Translations under genes and position numbers: made by a program | Shown here: piece by piece, positions 8,793 through 16,989 of the stretch | Layout: the number at the start of each line of letters is the position of its first letter | Numbering within the stretch: position 1 is the stretch's first letter | The notes under the pieces: generated by a model | What the model saw: only the letters and a program-made list of their open reading frames with translations | What the model was told of the DNA's origin: nothing | Database searches by the model: none | Source: Egibacteraceae bacterium | Lineage (GTDB): Bacteria > Actinomycetota > Nitriliruptoria > Euzebyales > Egibacteraceae | Assembly: GCA_030447925.1 (NCBI GenBank) | Contig: JAUJNX010000015.1 | Location: forward strand, 1-64,000 | Direction of reading: 5' to 3' | Length of the DNA: 64,000 nucleotides

Positions 8793-8887
8793 GGGTGCGT
8801 CGTCCTTCTCTGTGATCGTTCGTCGGCAGCGGGCGGGACGGGAGGTCCCAACGGGTGCGGCCCCGCCGGGGTTCCGCCGCGGCCCCG

Positions 8888-9912
8888 CTACGACCGCGCG
8901 CCGACCGCGCGGCGGAGCGGGTCGTCGGTCGGGCGGGGTGCGGGGGCCAGACCCAGATCGTAGAGGGCGGCGCGGGCGGTCGCGACGGCCGCCCCCAGGG
9001 CCACCAGGTCGTCGGGGGCGGCCGACGGCGCGCGCAGGGTGACCGCCCAGCCCTCCGGCCCGTCGTCCTCGCCCACCTCGACCCGGCCCTCGCCGCCGGC
9101 GCGCGCCGCCGCCACCACCCTGCGCCGGTCCCCCGCGGTGGGGACGCGGGGGGCGAGCGGCGGCGGGGACCGGCGCGGCGAGCACGTCGGCCAGCGCCCC
9201 GCGCCCGCGCGCGAACAGGTATGATGTCGTGGGCGGTGGGGCGGACCTGGTCGGGCGCGGGCGGGGGGTCGTTGGGCGCCCAGGCGTTGCCGCTGACGAT
9301 GACGAAGGGCAAGCCGGCGGCCTTGTCGCGCACGAGGTCGGCGGCCCCGGCCAGCTCGTCGGCGACCGCGGCCTCGGTCACCTCCAGGACCGTGCCGAAG
9401 CGGTCGCGCGTCCCGCGCTCGTCGCGGATGGCGGCGAGGCCCGCCAGGCCGATCGCCACGTCGGTCTGGCCGTGGCGCCAGGCGCGCCCGAAGGTGTCGG
9501 TGACCAGGACCGCCAGCCGCAGCCCCGTGCGGTCCTGGAGCGCGGCCCGCAGGCCGCGCGCGCTGGCGTCGGGGTCGTCGGGGAGGAGAGTCACGACCCC
9601 GGGCTCGACGTTAGACGCGTCGATGCCGGCGTTGGCGCAGACCAGGCCGTGGCGCGTCTCCACCACCACGGTCCACGGCGCGTCGGCCAGCACGCGGACC
9701 GACTGCTCCACCGCCAGCCGGCGGCGGGCGGCGGCGCGGTCCTCGGCCGGGTCGAGCCGGACCACCGCGCCCTCGGCCTTGCTGACCGCCTTCTGGGCGA
9801 CGACCACCACGTCGCCGTCGCGCAGCTCCGCGGCGGCGAGCACCAGCGCGGCGAGGTCGTCGCCGGGCCGGACCTCGGGGATGCCTTGGACCGGCAGGAC
9901 CGTCAGGACCAC
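8888..9912 (-). pseudogene. cofE: F420-0:gamma-glutamyl ligase, C-terminus frameshifted
   Basis: From GTG 9912 the protein is a good CofE/FbiB ligase domain, which adds glutamate residues to coenzyme F420-0: VLPVQGIPEVRPGDDL, VVVAQKAVSKAEG, VCANAGIDASNVEPG, VLVTDTFGRAWRHGQTDVAIG, DLVRDKAAGLPFVIVSG. After about 228 residues the frame is lost near 9225 (HDI then LFARGRGALADVL continues in another frame), and a second shift near 9160 would be needed to reach the plausible C-terminal stretch ending at TAG 8888 (RVEVGEDDG...ALYDLGLAPAPR). Nearly all of the catalytic domain lies before the first shift. The start overlaps the end of cofD by 10 bp, so translation is probably coupled. Confidence 0.75.
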
Positions 9913-10835
9913 GGCCGCACCAGGCCCAGCGCGGCGCGCGCGACCGCCTCCGCGATCTCCGGGGTGGTCATGATCGTGTCGGTCACCGCGACCCGGACGC
10001 CCAGGTCGGCCACCTCGTCCGCGAGGTCGGCGTCCCGGGTGTCCATCACCCAGCCGTCCAGGAACCCGGCGTAGCGGCGGGCCACACCGGCGGCGCTGAG
10101 CTGGTCGGGGGGCAGGAGCCGGTCGGCCATGCCGCGCACCGGCGCCCCGCCCACGATCGGGGACACGCCGACGACCGGCCGGTCCGCCAGGGCGTCCTGG
10201 ATCCCGGGCACCGACAGGATCGTGCCGATCGACACCACCGGGTTGGACGGGCACAGCACCACCGCGTCCGCCGCCGCGATCGCCTCCAGGACGCCGGGCG
10301 CGGGACGGGCGTCGGCCGCGCCCTCCAGGCGGACGCCGGCGACGTCGGGGCCCGCCCGCTCCCCCACCCACCACTGCTGGAAGTGCAGGTCGCGCCCGTC
10401 GGTGGTGGTGATGCGCGTGGCCACCGGCGCGTCGGTCATCGGCAGCAGGCGGAAGCCGAGCCCCCAGGCCGCCGCGATCCGCGCCGTCGCCTCCGACAGC
10501 GTCCCGCCGGCGGCCAGGACCTCGGAGCGCACGAGGTGGGTCGCCAGGTCGCGGTCGCCGAGGGTGAACCAGGCGGGACGGCCGTAGCGGTCCCGCAGCT
10601 CGGTCGACACGGCCAGCGTCTCCCCGGCCCGGCCCCAGCCGCGCTCCGCGTCGACCCCGCCGCCCAGGGTGTAGGTGATCGAGTCCAGGTCGGGGCTGAC
10701 GTGCAGCCCGTGGAGGCGCAGGTCGTCGCCGGTGTTGGCGACCACCGTGAGCGCGGTCGGGTCGACGGCGCGGACGAGGCCGCGCAGGAACCGCGCCGCC
10801 CCGATCCCGCCGGCCAGGGCGACGACGTCGGGCAC
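9903..10835 (-). CDS. cofD: 2-phospho-L-lactate (or phosphoenolpyruvate) transferase of F420 synthesis
   Basis: The 310-residue CofD/FbiA enzyme joins the 7,8-didemethyl-8-hydroxy-5-deazariboflavin (Fo) to a phospholactyl or phosphoenolpyruvyl group, giving F420-0 or its dehydro form. Seen: LAGGIGAARFLRGL at the N-terminus, VVANTGDDLRLHGLHVSPDLDS, LGDRDLATHLVR, PSNPVVSIGTIL and the C-terminal TDTIMTTPE. Length is typical. It is followed by the overlapping cofE, the usual fbiAB order of actinobacteria. Presence of this pair implies F420-dependent enzymes elsewhere in the genome. Confidence 0.95.
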   Translation of the reverse strand: MPDVVALAGGIGAARFLRGLVRAVDPTALTVVANTGDDLRLHGLHVSPDLDSITYTLGGGVDAERGWGRAGETLAVSTELRDRYGRPAWFTLGDRDLATHLVRSEVLAAGGTLSEATARIAAAWGLGFRLLPMTDAPVATRITTTDGRDLHFQQWWVGERAGPDVAGVRLEGAADARPAPGVLEAIAAADAVVLCPSNPVVSIGTILSVPGIQDALADRPVVGVSPIVGGAPVRGMADRLLPPDQLSAAGVARRYAGFLDGWVMDTRDADLADEVADLGVRVAVTDTIMTTPEIAEAVARAALGLVRPWS

Positions 10836-10917
10836 GGGAGGATCCTATGGCCGCCGCAGACCCGGGTCCGCCGGCCGGCCGCCTCGGGATCGTCCGCGTG
10901 GCCGGGACGGATCGACG

Positions 10918-11763
10918 TCAGCGCGCGCCGTAGTGGGCGGCGACCTGGGCCGCGCTGAGCGCGTAGTCGAACACCGCCACCTCGTCGAGGAGGCCGGGGA
11001 AGGGCTCGCTGTCGGCCGCCCCGTCCTTGGCGCCCAGGTACAGCGGCCCGCTCGTGGACAGGAACATGTCGGCGACCAACCCGCTCGAGTACGACTGCAC
11101 CGGCTGGCCGTCCCAGTAGCTGTTCAGCGTGCCGCCGTCCTTCGTGACCACGAGGTGGTGGAACGCGGTGGTGTCGGTGATGCCCGGAGGAGCGCCGAGG
11201 CCGACCGTGATGTTGGTGCCCCCGCCCTCCCTGTGGAGCTGGATGGAGTCGTCGTCGAACCCCAGGCAGAAGCCGCCGGCGTCCTTGCAGACCATGGTCT
11301 GGCGTGGGCCCGTCGGGTTCAGCACCGTGCGCCGGACCCACAGCTCGATGCTGAAGACGTCGTCGACGTCCAGCGACGCGTGGTGGGGGACCGCCACGTG
11401 GTCGGCCACCCCGTCGCGGAACTCGACCGCCGTGTCGCCGGCCAGGGCGCCGGGGCGGCCCAGCAGGGGACCGCCGACGTAGGAGCCGTCCAGGCCGGCG
11501 CCGGAGCTGTCGGTCGCCGTGGTCCCCGAGCTCTCGCCCAATCGGTAGGAGACCACCGGCCCGTCGGCCAGCACCGTCTGGTCGTAGGGGAGGACCAGGT
11601 CCGCGGCGGTCGTGAAGGTGTTGCCGCCGGCCGGCTCCGCGTCGCTGTACACACCGGCGGCGTCCCCGACCGACCCGGCCGCCAGCGCGACGGCCAGCAG
11701 GACCACGGCCAGCGCGGCGGGCAGCACACGGCCCGCGGCCGCCGTCCCCGCCCCCCTGGTCAT
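10918..11763 (-). CDS. secreted LamG-domain protein with SipW-type signal region
   Basis: The 281-residue protein has an N-terminal hydrophobic segment (about 14-33) directly followed by VYSDAEPAGGNTFTTA, the same S-D-x-E...GNTF pattern found behind the signal sequence of the TasA-like protein encoded divergently. Residues about 65-281 are a LamG/concanavalin-like fold (VVSYRLGESSGTTATDSSG, FSIELWVRR, HHLVVTKDGG, LLDEVAVFDYALSAAQVAAHY), a module that binds glycans or matrix. I infer that it is another substrate of the SipW-type peptidase encoded nearby. The ATG at 11763 gives a normal signal length. Confidence 0.8.
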   Translation of the reverse strand: MTRGAGTAAAGRVLPAALAVVLLAVALAAGSVGDAAGVYSDAEPAGGNTFTTAADLVLPYDQTVLADGPVVSYRLGESSGTTATDSSGAGLDGSYVGGPLLGRPGALAGDTAVEFRDGVADHVAVPHHASLDVDDVFSIELWVRRTVLNPTGPRQTMVCKDAGGFCLGFDDDSIQLHREGGGTNITVGLGAPPGITDTTAFHHLVVTKDGGTLNSYWDGQPVQSYSSGLVADMFLSTSGPLYLGAKDGAADSEPFPGLLDEVAVFDYALSAAQVAAHYGAR

Positions 11764-11809
11764 GACCGGAGTCTCGTCACCCGCCACGCGGACTTGACGG
11801 GCACGTCGC

Positions 11810-11831
11810 GCCGGGTCGCGGGCGACCCGGC
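11810..11831. promoter_or_regulatory. hairpin/dyad between divergent LamG and TasA-like genes
   Basis: GCCGGGTCG (11810-11818) and CGACCCGGC (11823-11831) are perfect 9-bp inverted arms around a CGGG loop. It lies in the 133-bp space between the two divergent start codons, where an operator or a leader hairpin would be expected. No convincing -10 box was found here on either strand. Confidence 0.4.
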
Positions 11832-11896
11832 ACTCAGGACGGGGCCCGGACCAGCCGATCCCCCTGCAGAGGAACCGCAGCGGGAGGGACGAGACC

Positions 11897-12490
11897 GTGA
11901 CAGCCACGATCGCACGGCGGCTGGTGGCCACCTTCGTGGCCCTGCTGGCCTTCGGCGTGGTCACCGTCACGGGCACGCTCGCGGTGTTCAGCGACCAGGA
12001 GACCAACGCCGGCAACACCTTCAGCACCGGCTCGATCAACCTGACCGTGGCGCCGACCAGCGCGATCGTGTCGTTCTCCGGGATGATGCCGGGCGACCAG
12101 GTCACCGACGACGTGGTGGTCACCAACGCCGGCGGCAGCGACGACCTGCGCTACGCGATCTCCTCCACCGCGACCGACCCCGACACCAAGGCCCTCAAGG
12201 ACCAGCTGGTCCTGACGGTCAGGGCCGTCGATGCCACCACGCCCGGCACCCCCTGCGACGACTTCGACGGCACCCAGCTCTACAACGGCGACCTCGACGC
12301 GAGCGCCGGCCTGATCGTCGGCGACGCCGGCACGGGCGCCGATGCCGGCGACCGCACGCTGGCCGCCGGCGCCGGCGAGACCCTCTGCTTCCGGGTCCTG
12401 CTCCCCTCGAGCACCGGCAACACCCACGCCAGCGCGTCCACCACGGCGACGTTCACCTTCGACGCCGAGCAGACCGACAACAACCCCTAG
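11897..12490 (+). CDS. TasA/camelysin-like SipW-dependent secreted protein
   Basis: The 197-residue protein has a membrane-spanning signal (about 8-29) followed by LAVFSDQETNAGNTFSTGSINL, the hallmark of SipW-processed proteins such as TasA (biofilm fibre) and camelysin. The rest is a beta-rich secreted domain (LTVAPTSAIVSFSGMMPGDQ, VVTNAGGSDDLRYAISS, ASTTATFTFDAEQTDNN). The start is a GTG with AGGGA upstream. Five bases downstream begins the SipW-type peptidase gene, as in tasA-sipW operons of Bacillus, though the actinobacterial proteins are distant. A role in surface fibres or matrix is inferred. Confidence 0.85.
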   Translation: MTATIARRLVATFVALLAFGVVTVTGTLAVFSDQETNAGNTFSTGSINLTVAPTSAIVSFSGMMPGDQVTDDVVVTNAGGSDDLRYAISSTATDPDTKALKDQLVLTVRAVDATTPGTPCDDFDGTQLYNGDLDASAGLIVGDAGTGADAGDRTLAAGAGETLCFRVLLPSSTGNTHASASTTATFTFDAEQTDNNP

Positions 12491-12495
12491 GTCCG

Positions 12496-13050
12496 ATGGT
12501 GCGCCGCACCCCTCCCACGACGCCGCGGCCGGGGAGCCGGGCGCCGGCCACGGCCGCCCTGGTCGCCGCGATCGCCCTCCTGGGCGTCGCGGTGCTGCCG
12601 GTGGCCTTCGGGTTCACCTCGATGCTGATCCGCAGCGGCAGCATGGGGCGGGCCGCCCCGGTCGGCAGCGTGGTGCTGGGTCGCCACGTCGACGCCGGCC
12701 AGGTCCGGATCGGGGACGCCGTCCTGCTCCCCCGGCCCGGCACCCCCGTCCTGCACCGCGTCATCGAGGTCGGCCACGAGCAGAGCCGGGTGGTCGTGCG
12801 CACGCAGGGCGACGCCAACCCCTTGCCGGACGCCACGCCGACCGTGCTGCCCGCCCGTGTGGTGCGCGCCGTCGCCACCGTGCCCCACGTCGGCCACCTG
12901 CTCCGGGTGGTCAGGACCCCCGTCGGCTGGGTCATGTTCGTCCTGGTGCCGTCCGCGGCGCTGTGCGCCCTGTTCCTCCGGAGCCTGTGGGCCCCTCCCA
13001 GCACGCCGGCCGCGCGGGGGTGGTCCCTGCCCCGCCAGCCCGCGCCGTAG
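12496..13050 (+). CDS. sipW: SipW-type (archaeal/ER-like) signal peptidase I
   Basis: The 184-residue membrane protease has two membrane helices (about 18-40 and 143-162). The catalytic serine is in IRSGSMGRAAPVGS (S49). Instead of the bacterial lysine it has a histidine in VLHRVIEV (H87), and the acidic residue lies in QGDANPLPD (D107). This Ser-His-Asp set is that of the S26B branch to which SipW belongs. The ATG at 12496 follows the TasA-like gene by 5 bp, so the pair is an operon; the divergent LamG protein is a probable further substrate. Confidence 0.85.
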   Translation: MVRRTPPTTPRPGSRAPATAALVAAIALLGVAVLPVAFGFTSMLIRSGSMGRAAPVGSVVLGRHVDAGQVRIGDAVLLPRPGTPVLHRVIEVGHEQSRVVVRTQGDANPLPDATPTVLPARVVRAVATVPHVGHLLRVVRTPVGWVMFVLVPSAALCALFLRSLWAPPSTPAARGWSLPRQPAP

Positions 13051-13163
13051 CCCGCGGCGACGACGTCGGGCACGGCCCGGACCGTCCCCGGGGGTGCGGG
13101 GGGTGCGACAGGTCATCCGGCAGGACGAGGCGCGCGCGGGCCGCCAGGCCGTACCGTGAGGTC

Positions 13164-13508
13164 ATGGACGACGACCGCAACTGGGCGGTGGGGGTGCACC
13201 TCACCGCGCTGCTCGGCGGGCTGGCCGGCGGCGCCCCGGCCTTCCTGGGACCGCTGATCATCTGGCTGCTGAAGCGCGACCAGAGCCCCTTCGTGCGCCA
13301 GCACGCCGTGACCGCGCTGAACTTCCACATCTCGGCGCTGATCTATGCCCTGGTCATCGGCATCGGCGTGCTGCTCACCTTCGGGCTCAGCCTGTTCCTG
13401 CTGATCCCGCTGGGCGTGCTCTGGCTGGTGTTCACCGTCCAGGCGCTCTCCGCCGCCTCGCAGGGCCGCACCTACGCCTACCCGCTGGCCCTGCCGCTGT
13501 TCAGCTAG
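13164..13508 (+). CDS. DUF4870 (Tic20-like) small membrane protein
   Basis: The 114-residue protein has three hydrophobic helices and the family pattern: WAVGVHLTALLGG, GPLIIWLLKRDQSPFVRQHAVTALNFHIS, then two helices (VIGIGVLLTFGL, LIPLGVLWLVFTVQALSAA) and YAYPLALPLF. DUF4870 proteins are widespread in bacteria and of unknown function. Its last 8 bp overlap the end of glmM on the opposite strand, so the two genes converge without an obvious terminator between them. Confidence 0.85.
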   Translation: MDDDRNWAVGVHLTALLGGLAGGAPAFLGPLIIWLLKRDQSPFVRQHAVTALNFHISALIYALVIGIGVLLTFGLSLFLLIPLGVLWLVFTVQALSAASQGRTYAYPLALPLFS

Positions 13509-14856
13509 CGAGGGCCAGCTCCTCGGCGACCACGGCGGCGAGCCGGTCCGCCGTGGCCTGCGCGTCGTCCTCGGTCTCGGCCTCGACCATCACGCGGACG
13601 ACGGGCTCGGTGCCCGACGGGCGGACGAGCACGCGGCCGCCGTCGCCCATGCGCTCCTCCTCCGCCCGGACGGCCTTCCACAGCTGCTCGGCGTCGGCGA
13701 GGCGCCCGCGGTCCACCTCGGGCACGTTGATGAGGACCTGGGGCAGGCGGCGCATCACGGTGGCCAGGTCGGCCAGCGGGCGCCCGGTGTCGACCACGGC
13801 GCCCAGGAGCTGCACGGCGGTCAGCACGCCGTCGCCGGTGGTGGCGTGCTCGGCGAAGATCACGTGCCCGGACTGCTCGCCGCCCAGCGGGTGGCCGCCC
13901 TCGCGCATGGCCTCCAGCACGTAGCGGTCGCCGACCTTGGTCTGCACGACCCCGATGCCGAGCCCCTCCATTGCGCGCTTGAAGCCGAGGTTGGTCATGA
14001 CCGTGGTCACCACGGTCGGCAGGCCGCGCTGCTCGTGCAGGCGGGCGGCCAGGACCGCGAGGATCGCGTCGCCGTCCACGACCCGGCCGTCGCCGTCGAC
14101 CGCGATCAGCCGGTCCGCGTCGCCGTCGTGGGCCAGTCCCAGGGCGGCGCCGGTCGCCAGCACCGCCTGCGCGGCGACCTCGGGGTGGGTGGAGCCGCAG
14201 CCGTCGTTGATGTCGTCGCCGGTCGGGTCGGCGCACAGCGCGGTCACCGTGCAGCCCAGGCGGTCCAGGACCAGGGGCGCGACGGTCGAGGCGGCGCCGT
14301 TCGCGCAGTCGACCACGACGCGCAGCCCCGCGAACGGCCGGGGTCCGCGCCCCGCCTCGCCCAGCGCGACGAGGTGGTCGACGTAGCGGTCGACCAGGCC
14401 CGGCGCGTCGTGGCGGCGGCCGACCGCCGCACCGGTGGGCCGGTCCTCGTCGCTGCGCTGCAGCAGCTCCTCGATCCGGTCCTCCTCGGCGTCGGTGAGC
14501 TTGTAGCCCGACGAGCCGAAGAACTTGATGCCGTTGTCGGCCACCGGGTTGTGGCTGGCCGACAGCACCGCGCCGGAGTCCGCGCCGATGCTGCGCGTGA
14601 GCAGCGCGACGCCCGGGGTGGGGAGGACGCCGAGCACGACGGCGTCACCCCCGGCCGAGCAGATCCCCGCCACCAGCGAGGCCTCGAGCATCTCGCCCGA
14701 CGCGCGCGGGTCGCGCCCCACCGCGATCCGCGGCCGGGCGATGCCCTCCTCGCGCAGGGTGCGCACCAGCGCACGCCCGAGTCCCAGGACGAACTCGGGC
14801 GTCAGCTCGGTGTTGGCGACCCCACGGATACCGTCGGTGCCGAACAGGCGGCCCAT
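13501..14856 (-). CDS. glmM: phosphoglucosamine mutase
   Basis: The 451-residue enzyme converts glucosamine-6-phosphate to glucosamine-1-phosphate, the second step towards UDP-GlcNAc after GlmS. All four signature sites are visible: the phosphoserine loop LSASHNPVADNGIKFFG (near 100), the Mg site DGDADRLIAVDGDG (near 240), the sugar site GGEQSGHVIF, and the phosphate site RPSGTEPVVRVMVEAE near the C-terminus. It follows rpsI on the same strand in the order rplM-rpsI-glmM standard for actinobacteria. Confidence 0.97.
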   Translation of the reverse strand: MGRLFGTDGIRGVANTELTPEFVLGLGRALVRTLREEGIARPRIAVGRDPRASGEMLEASLVAGICSAGGDAVVLGVLPTPGVALLTRSIGADSGAVLSASHNPVADNGIKFFGSSGYKLTDAEEDRIEELLQRSDEDRPTGAAVGRRHDAPGLVDRYVDHLVALGEAGRGPRPFAGLRVVVDCANGAASTVAPLVLDRLGCTVTALCADPTGDDINDGCGSTHPEVAAQAVLATGAALGLAHDGDADRLIAVDGDGRVVDGDAILAVLAARLHEQRGLPTVVTTVMTNLGFKRAMEGLGIGVVQTKVGDRYVLEAMREGGHPLGGEQSGHVIFAEHATTGDGVLTAVQLLGAVVDTGRPLADLATVMRRLPQVLINVPEVDRGRLADAEQLWKAVRAEEERMGDGGRVLVRPSGTEPVVRVMVEAETEDDAQATADRLAAVVAEELALAS

Positions 14857-14884
14857 GGCCGTGCTGCGAGCTGCGGAGGAGCGG

Positions 14885-15274
14885 TCAGCGCTTCGAGTAC
14901 TGCGGCGCCTTGCGCGCCTTCTTGAGGCCGTACTTCTTGCGCTCGGTCTCGCGCGCGTCGCGTCGCAGGAGGCCGGCCTTCTTCAGCGGCGCGCGCCACT
15001 CCGGGTCCTCGCCCTCCAGCGCGCGCGACAGGCCGTGGCGCAGCGCGCCGGCCTGGCCGGCGATGCCGCCGCCCGCGATGCGGGCGACCACGTCGAAGCG
15101 GCCCTCGGACTCGGTCACGCGGAACGGCTCGCGGACGTCGGCCTGGAGGGCGGGGATCGGGAAGTACTCCTCCAGCGACCGCCCGTTCAGCCGGAACTCG
15201 CCGGTCCCCGGGTACACGCGGACGCGCGCGACCGCCGTCTTGCGGCGGCCGGTGAAGATCTTGACGTCAGGCAT
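14885..15274 (-). CDS. rpsI: 30S ribosomal protein S9
   Basis: The 129-residue protein belongs to the 30S head, its C-terminal tail reaching the P-site tRNA. The sequence shows [47 protein letters not shown] and the basic end [12 protein letters not shown], whose final arginine touches tRNA. It lies 15 bp after rplM, forming the rplM-rpsI operon; glmM follows after 28 bp and is probably co-transcribed. Confidence 0.97.
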   Translation of the reverse strand: MPDVKIFTGRRKTAVARVRVYPGTGEFRLNGRSLEEYFPIPALQADVREPFRVTESEGRFDVVARIAGGGIAGQAGALRHGLSRALEGEDPEWRAPLKKAGLLRRDARETERKKYGLKKARKAPQYSKR

Positions 15275-15289
15275 CGGGTGTTCGTTCCC

Positions 15290-15745
15290 CTAGACGGTCT
15301 TGAGCGCGGCGGACAGGTGCGCGGGCAGCGGGACGGGCTGCTGCGCGGCGTGCGGGTGGTCCGGCCCGGCGTAGACCTTGAGCTTGGTGAGCTGCTGGCG
15401 CCCCACGGTGTTCTTGGGCAGCATCCCGCGCACGGACTGCTCGACCAGGCGCTCCGGCCGCTCCTCCAGGAGGCGGCCGAAGGAGATCGACTTCAGCCCG
15501 CCGGGGTAGCCCGAGTGGCGGTAGGACAGGCTCTGGACGTCCTTGCTGCCGGTCATCTTCACGCCCGCTGCGTTGACCACGATGACGAAGTCACCGGTGT
15601 CGACGTGGGGCGCGAAGGTCGGCTTGTGCTTCCCGCGCAGCACGTGGGCGACCTGCGTCGCCAGCCGGCCCAGCACGACGTCCTGGGCGTCGACCACGAA
15701 CCAGGTCCGCTGGATGTCGGAGGGCCGGGGTGAGTACGTGCGCAT
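15290..15745 (-). CDS. rplM: 50S ribosomal protein L13
   Basis: The 151-residue protein is an early assembly protein of the 50S subunit. Typical parts are [63 protein letters not shown] and [23 protein letters not shown]. The ATG at 15745 (MRTYSP) is chosen because GAGGA stands upstream and it gives the family's normal N-terminus; upstream in-frame ATG codons would add an unconserved stretch. It is the first gene of the rplM-rpsI-glmM transcript. Confidence 0.97.
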   Translation of the reverse strand: MRTYSPRPSDIQRTWFVVDAQDVVLGRLATQVAHVLRGKHKPTFAPHVDTGDFVIVVNAAGVKMTGSKDVQSLSYRHSGYPGGLKSISFGRLLEERPERLVEQSVRGMLPKNTVGRQQLTKLKVYAGPDHPHAAQQPVPLPAHLSAALKTV

Positions 15746-15779
15746 GGGTTTCGGGATTCCTCGAGGAGACGGAGACATC

Positions 15780-15802
15780 GGGCGCGCGCGAACGGCGCGC
15801 CC
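15780..15802 (-). promoter_or_regulatory. leader hairpin upstream of rplM
   Basis: In the short leader between the predicted promoter and rplM, GGGCGCGC and GCGCGCCC pair perfectly (8 bp) around a 7-base loop. Leaders of ribosomal protein operons often carry structures bound by the encoded protein; whether L13 binds here is not known. Confidence 0.4.
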
Positions 15803-15815
15803 CTCGCATCTGGAT

Positions 15816-15845
15816 AGCCTACTTCCGCAGCGACCCCACCTTCAA
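15816..15845 (-). promoter_or_regulatory. promoter of rplM-rpsI
   Basis: On the minus strand TTGAAG (15840-15845) and TAGGCT (15816-15821) are 18 bp apart, a fair match to the vegetative sigma consensus. The expected leader is about 65 bases long. It lies in the 116-bp divergent space between rplM and the plus-strand hydrolase gene. Confidence 0.6.
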
Positions 15846-15861
15846 CCGGTCGGAGGCACCG

Positions 15862-16816
15862 ATGGACACCGCGGTCGACGAGCTGGTGACCCACCGCATG
15901 GTCGACGTGGGCGAGGTCACCCTGCACGTCGCGGAGGCGGGGACGGGCCCGCTGGTCGTGCTGCTGCACGGCTTCCCCGAGTTCTGGTACGGCTGGCGCC
16001 ACCAGATCCCCGCGCTGGCGGCCGCGGGTTACCGGGTGGCCGCGCCGGACCTGCGCGGCTACGGGCTGTCGGACAAACCGCGCGGCGAGGCCGCTTACGG
16101 GGGGCCGGCGCTGACCGGCGACGTCGCCGGCCTGGTGCGCGCGCTGGGCGAGCAGCGCGCCGTGGTCGTGGGCCACGACTGGGGCGGGGTCATCGCCTGG
16201 CTCACCGCCATGTCCCGTCCCGAGGTCGTCGACCGGCTGGTGGTCGCCAACGCGCCGCACCCGGCGGTGTTCGGGCGCGCCCTCGCCTCGCCGGCCCAGC
16301 TGCTGCGGTCGTCCTACATGGGGTTCTTCCAGCTGCCGGCGGTGCCCGAGCTGCTGCTGGGCGCCGGGGGCGCCACGGTCCTGCGCCGGCTGCTGCGGGC
16401 CGCCACCGTCCGGCCCGACGCCTTCACCGAGGCCGACCTGGCGCGCTACGCCGAGGCGTTCGCCGAGCCCGGCGCGCTGTCGGGGGCGCTCGCCTACTAC
16501 CGCTCGATGGGCCGCAGCCTGGCCGCCGACGGCGGGGCCCGCCTGGCCGCGCGGCTGCGCCGCCAGGCCCCGGCGCCGCGCCCGCCCGATCACCGCGCCC
16601 ACCCTGGTCCTGTGGGGTGCCGCGGACCCCGTGCTGCCACCCCGCCTGGCCGACCCGGGCCACGACCTGCTGCCCAACGGCCGCGTGCAGCGCATCGAGG
16701 GCGCGGGCCACTTCGTGCAGTCCGAGGACCCCGAGACGTTCAACGCCGCGCTGCTGGACTTCCTGCGCGAGGGCGAGCGCCCCCCGGCCCCCTCGAGCGT
16801 GTCGCCTCGCTCGTGA
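15862..16816 (+). CDS. alpha/beta hydrolase, epoxide-hydrolase-like, one frameshift
   Basis: From ATG 15862 the first ~235 residues match the epoxide hydrolase branch of alpha/beta hydrolases: oxyanion loop LLHGFPEFWYGWRHQIP, DLRGYGLSDKP, nucleophile elbow VVGHDWGGVIAW (Asp nucleophile, which favours epoxide or halide substrates over esters), NAPHP, and a cap region with the SYMGFFQLP segment. Between about 16560 and 16590 the frame switches; the second frame continues with ITAPTLVLWGAADPVLPP (catalytic Asp region) and GAGHFVQSEDPETFNAALLDFL (catalytic His), ending at TGA 16816. Together they give about 317 residues, normal for the family. A consensus indel is likely. Confidence 0.75.
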
Positions 16817-16989
16817 GCCGCCCGGCGTCTGCGGTGCACCCCCAGGCCCGCGCCCGCGGGTGACCGCGCCGGGCGCCGGGCGCTGCGCCTCGGGGACTCC
16901 CCTGAGGTGCTCGTGCGCCACCGCCCGCGAGGCTGGAGGGGGTCGGGACGGGACGCGCCTGCGGGCGCCGGGTGGCGAGCGGAGGGCGG

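Noticed and set aside
10675..12495. Long upstream part of the frame that contains the SipW-type peptidase.
   Set aside because: The peptidase begins naturally at ATG 12496; the preceding codons are antisense or out of frame to cofD, LamG and the TasA-like gene.
16817..16989. Possible small gene between the hydrolase and the flippase-like gene.
   Set aside because: No frame with a start, ribosome binding site and protein-like composition was found; treated as spacer.
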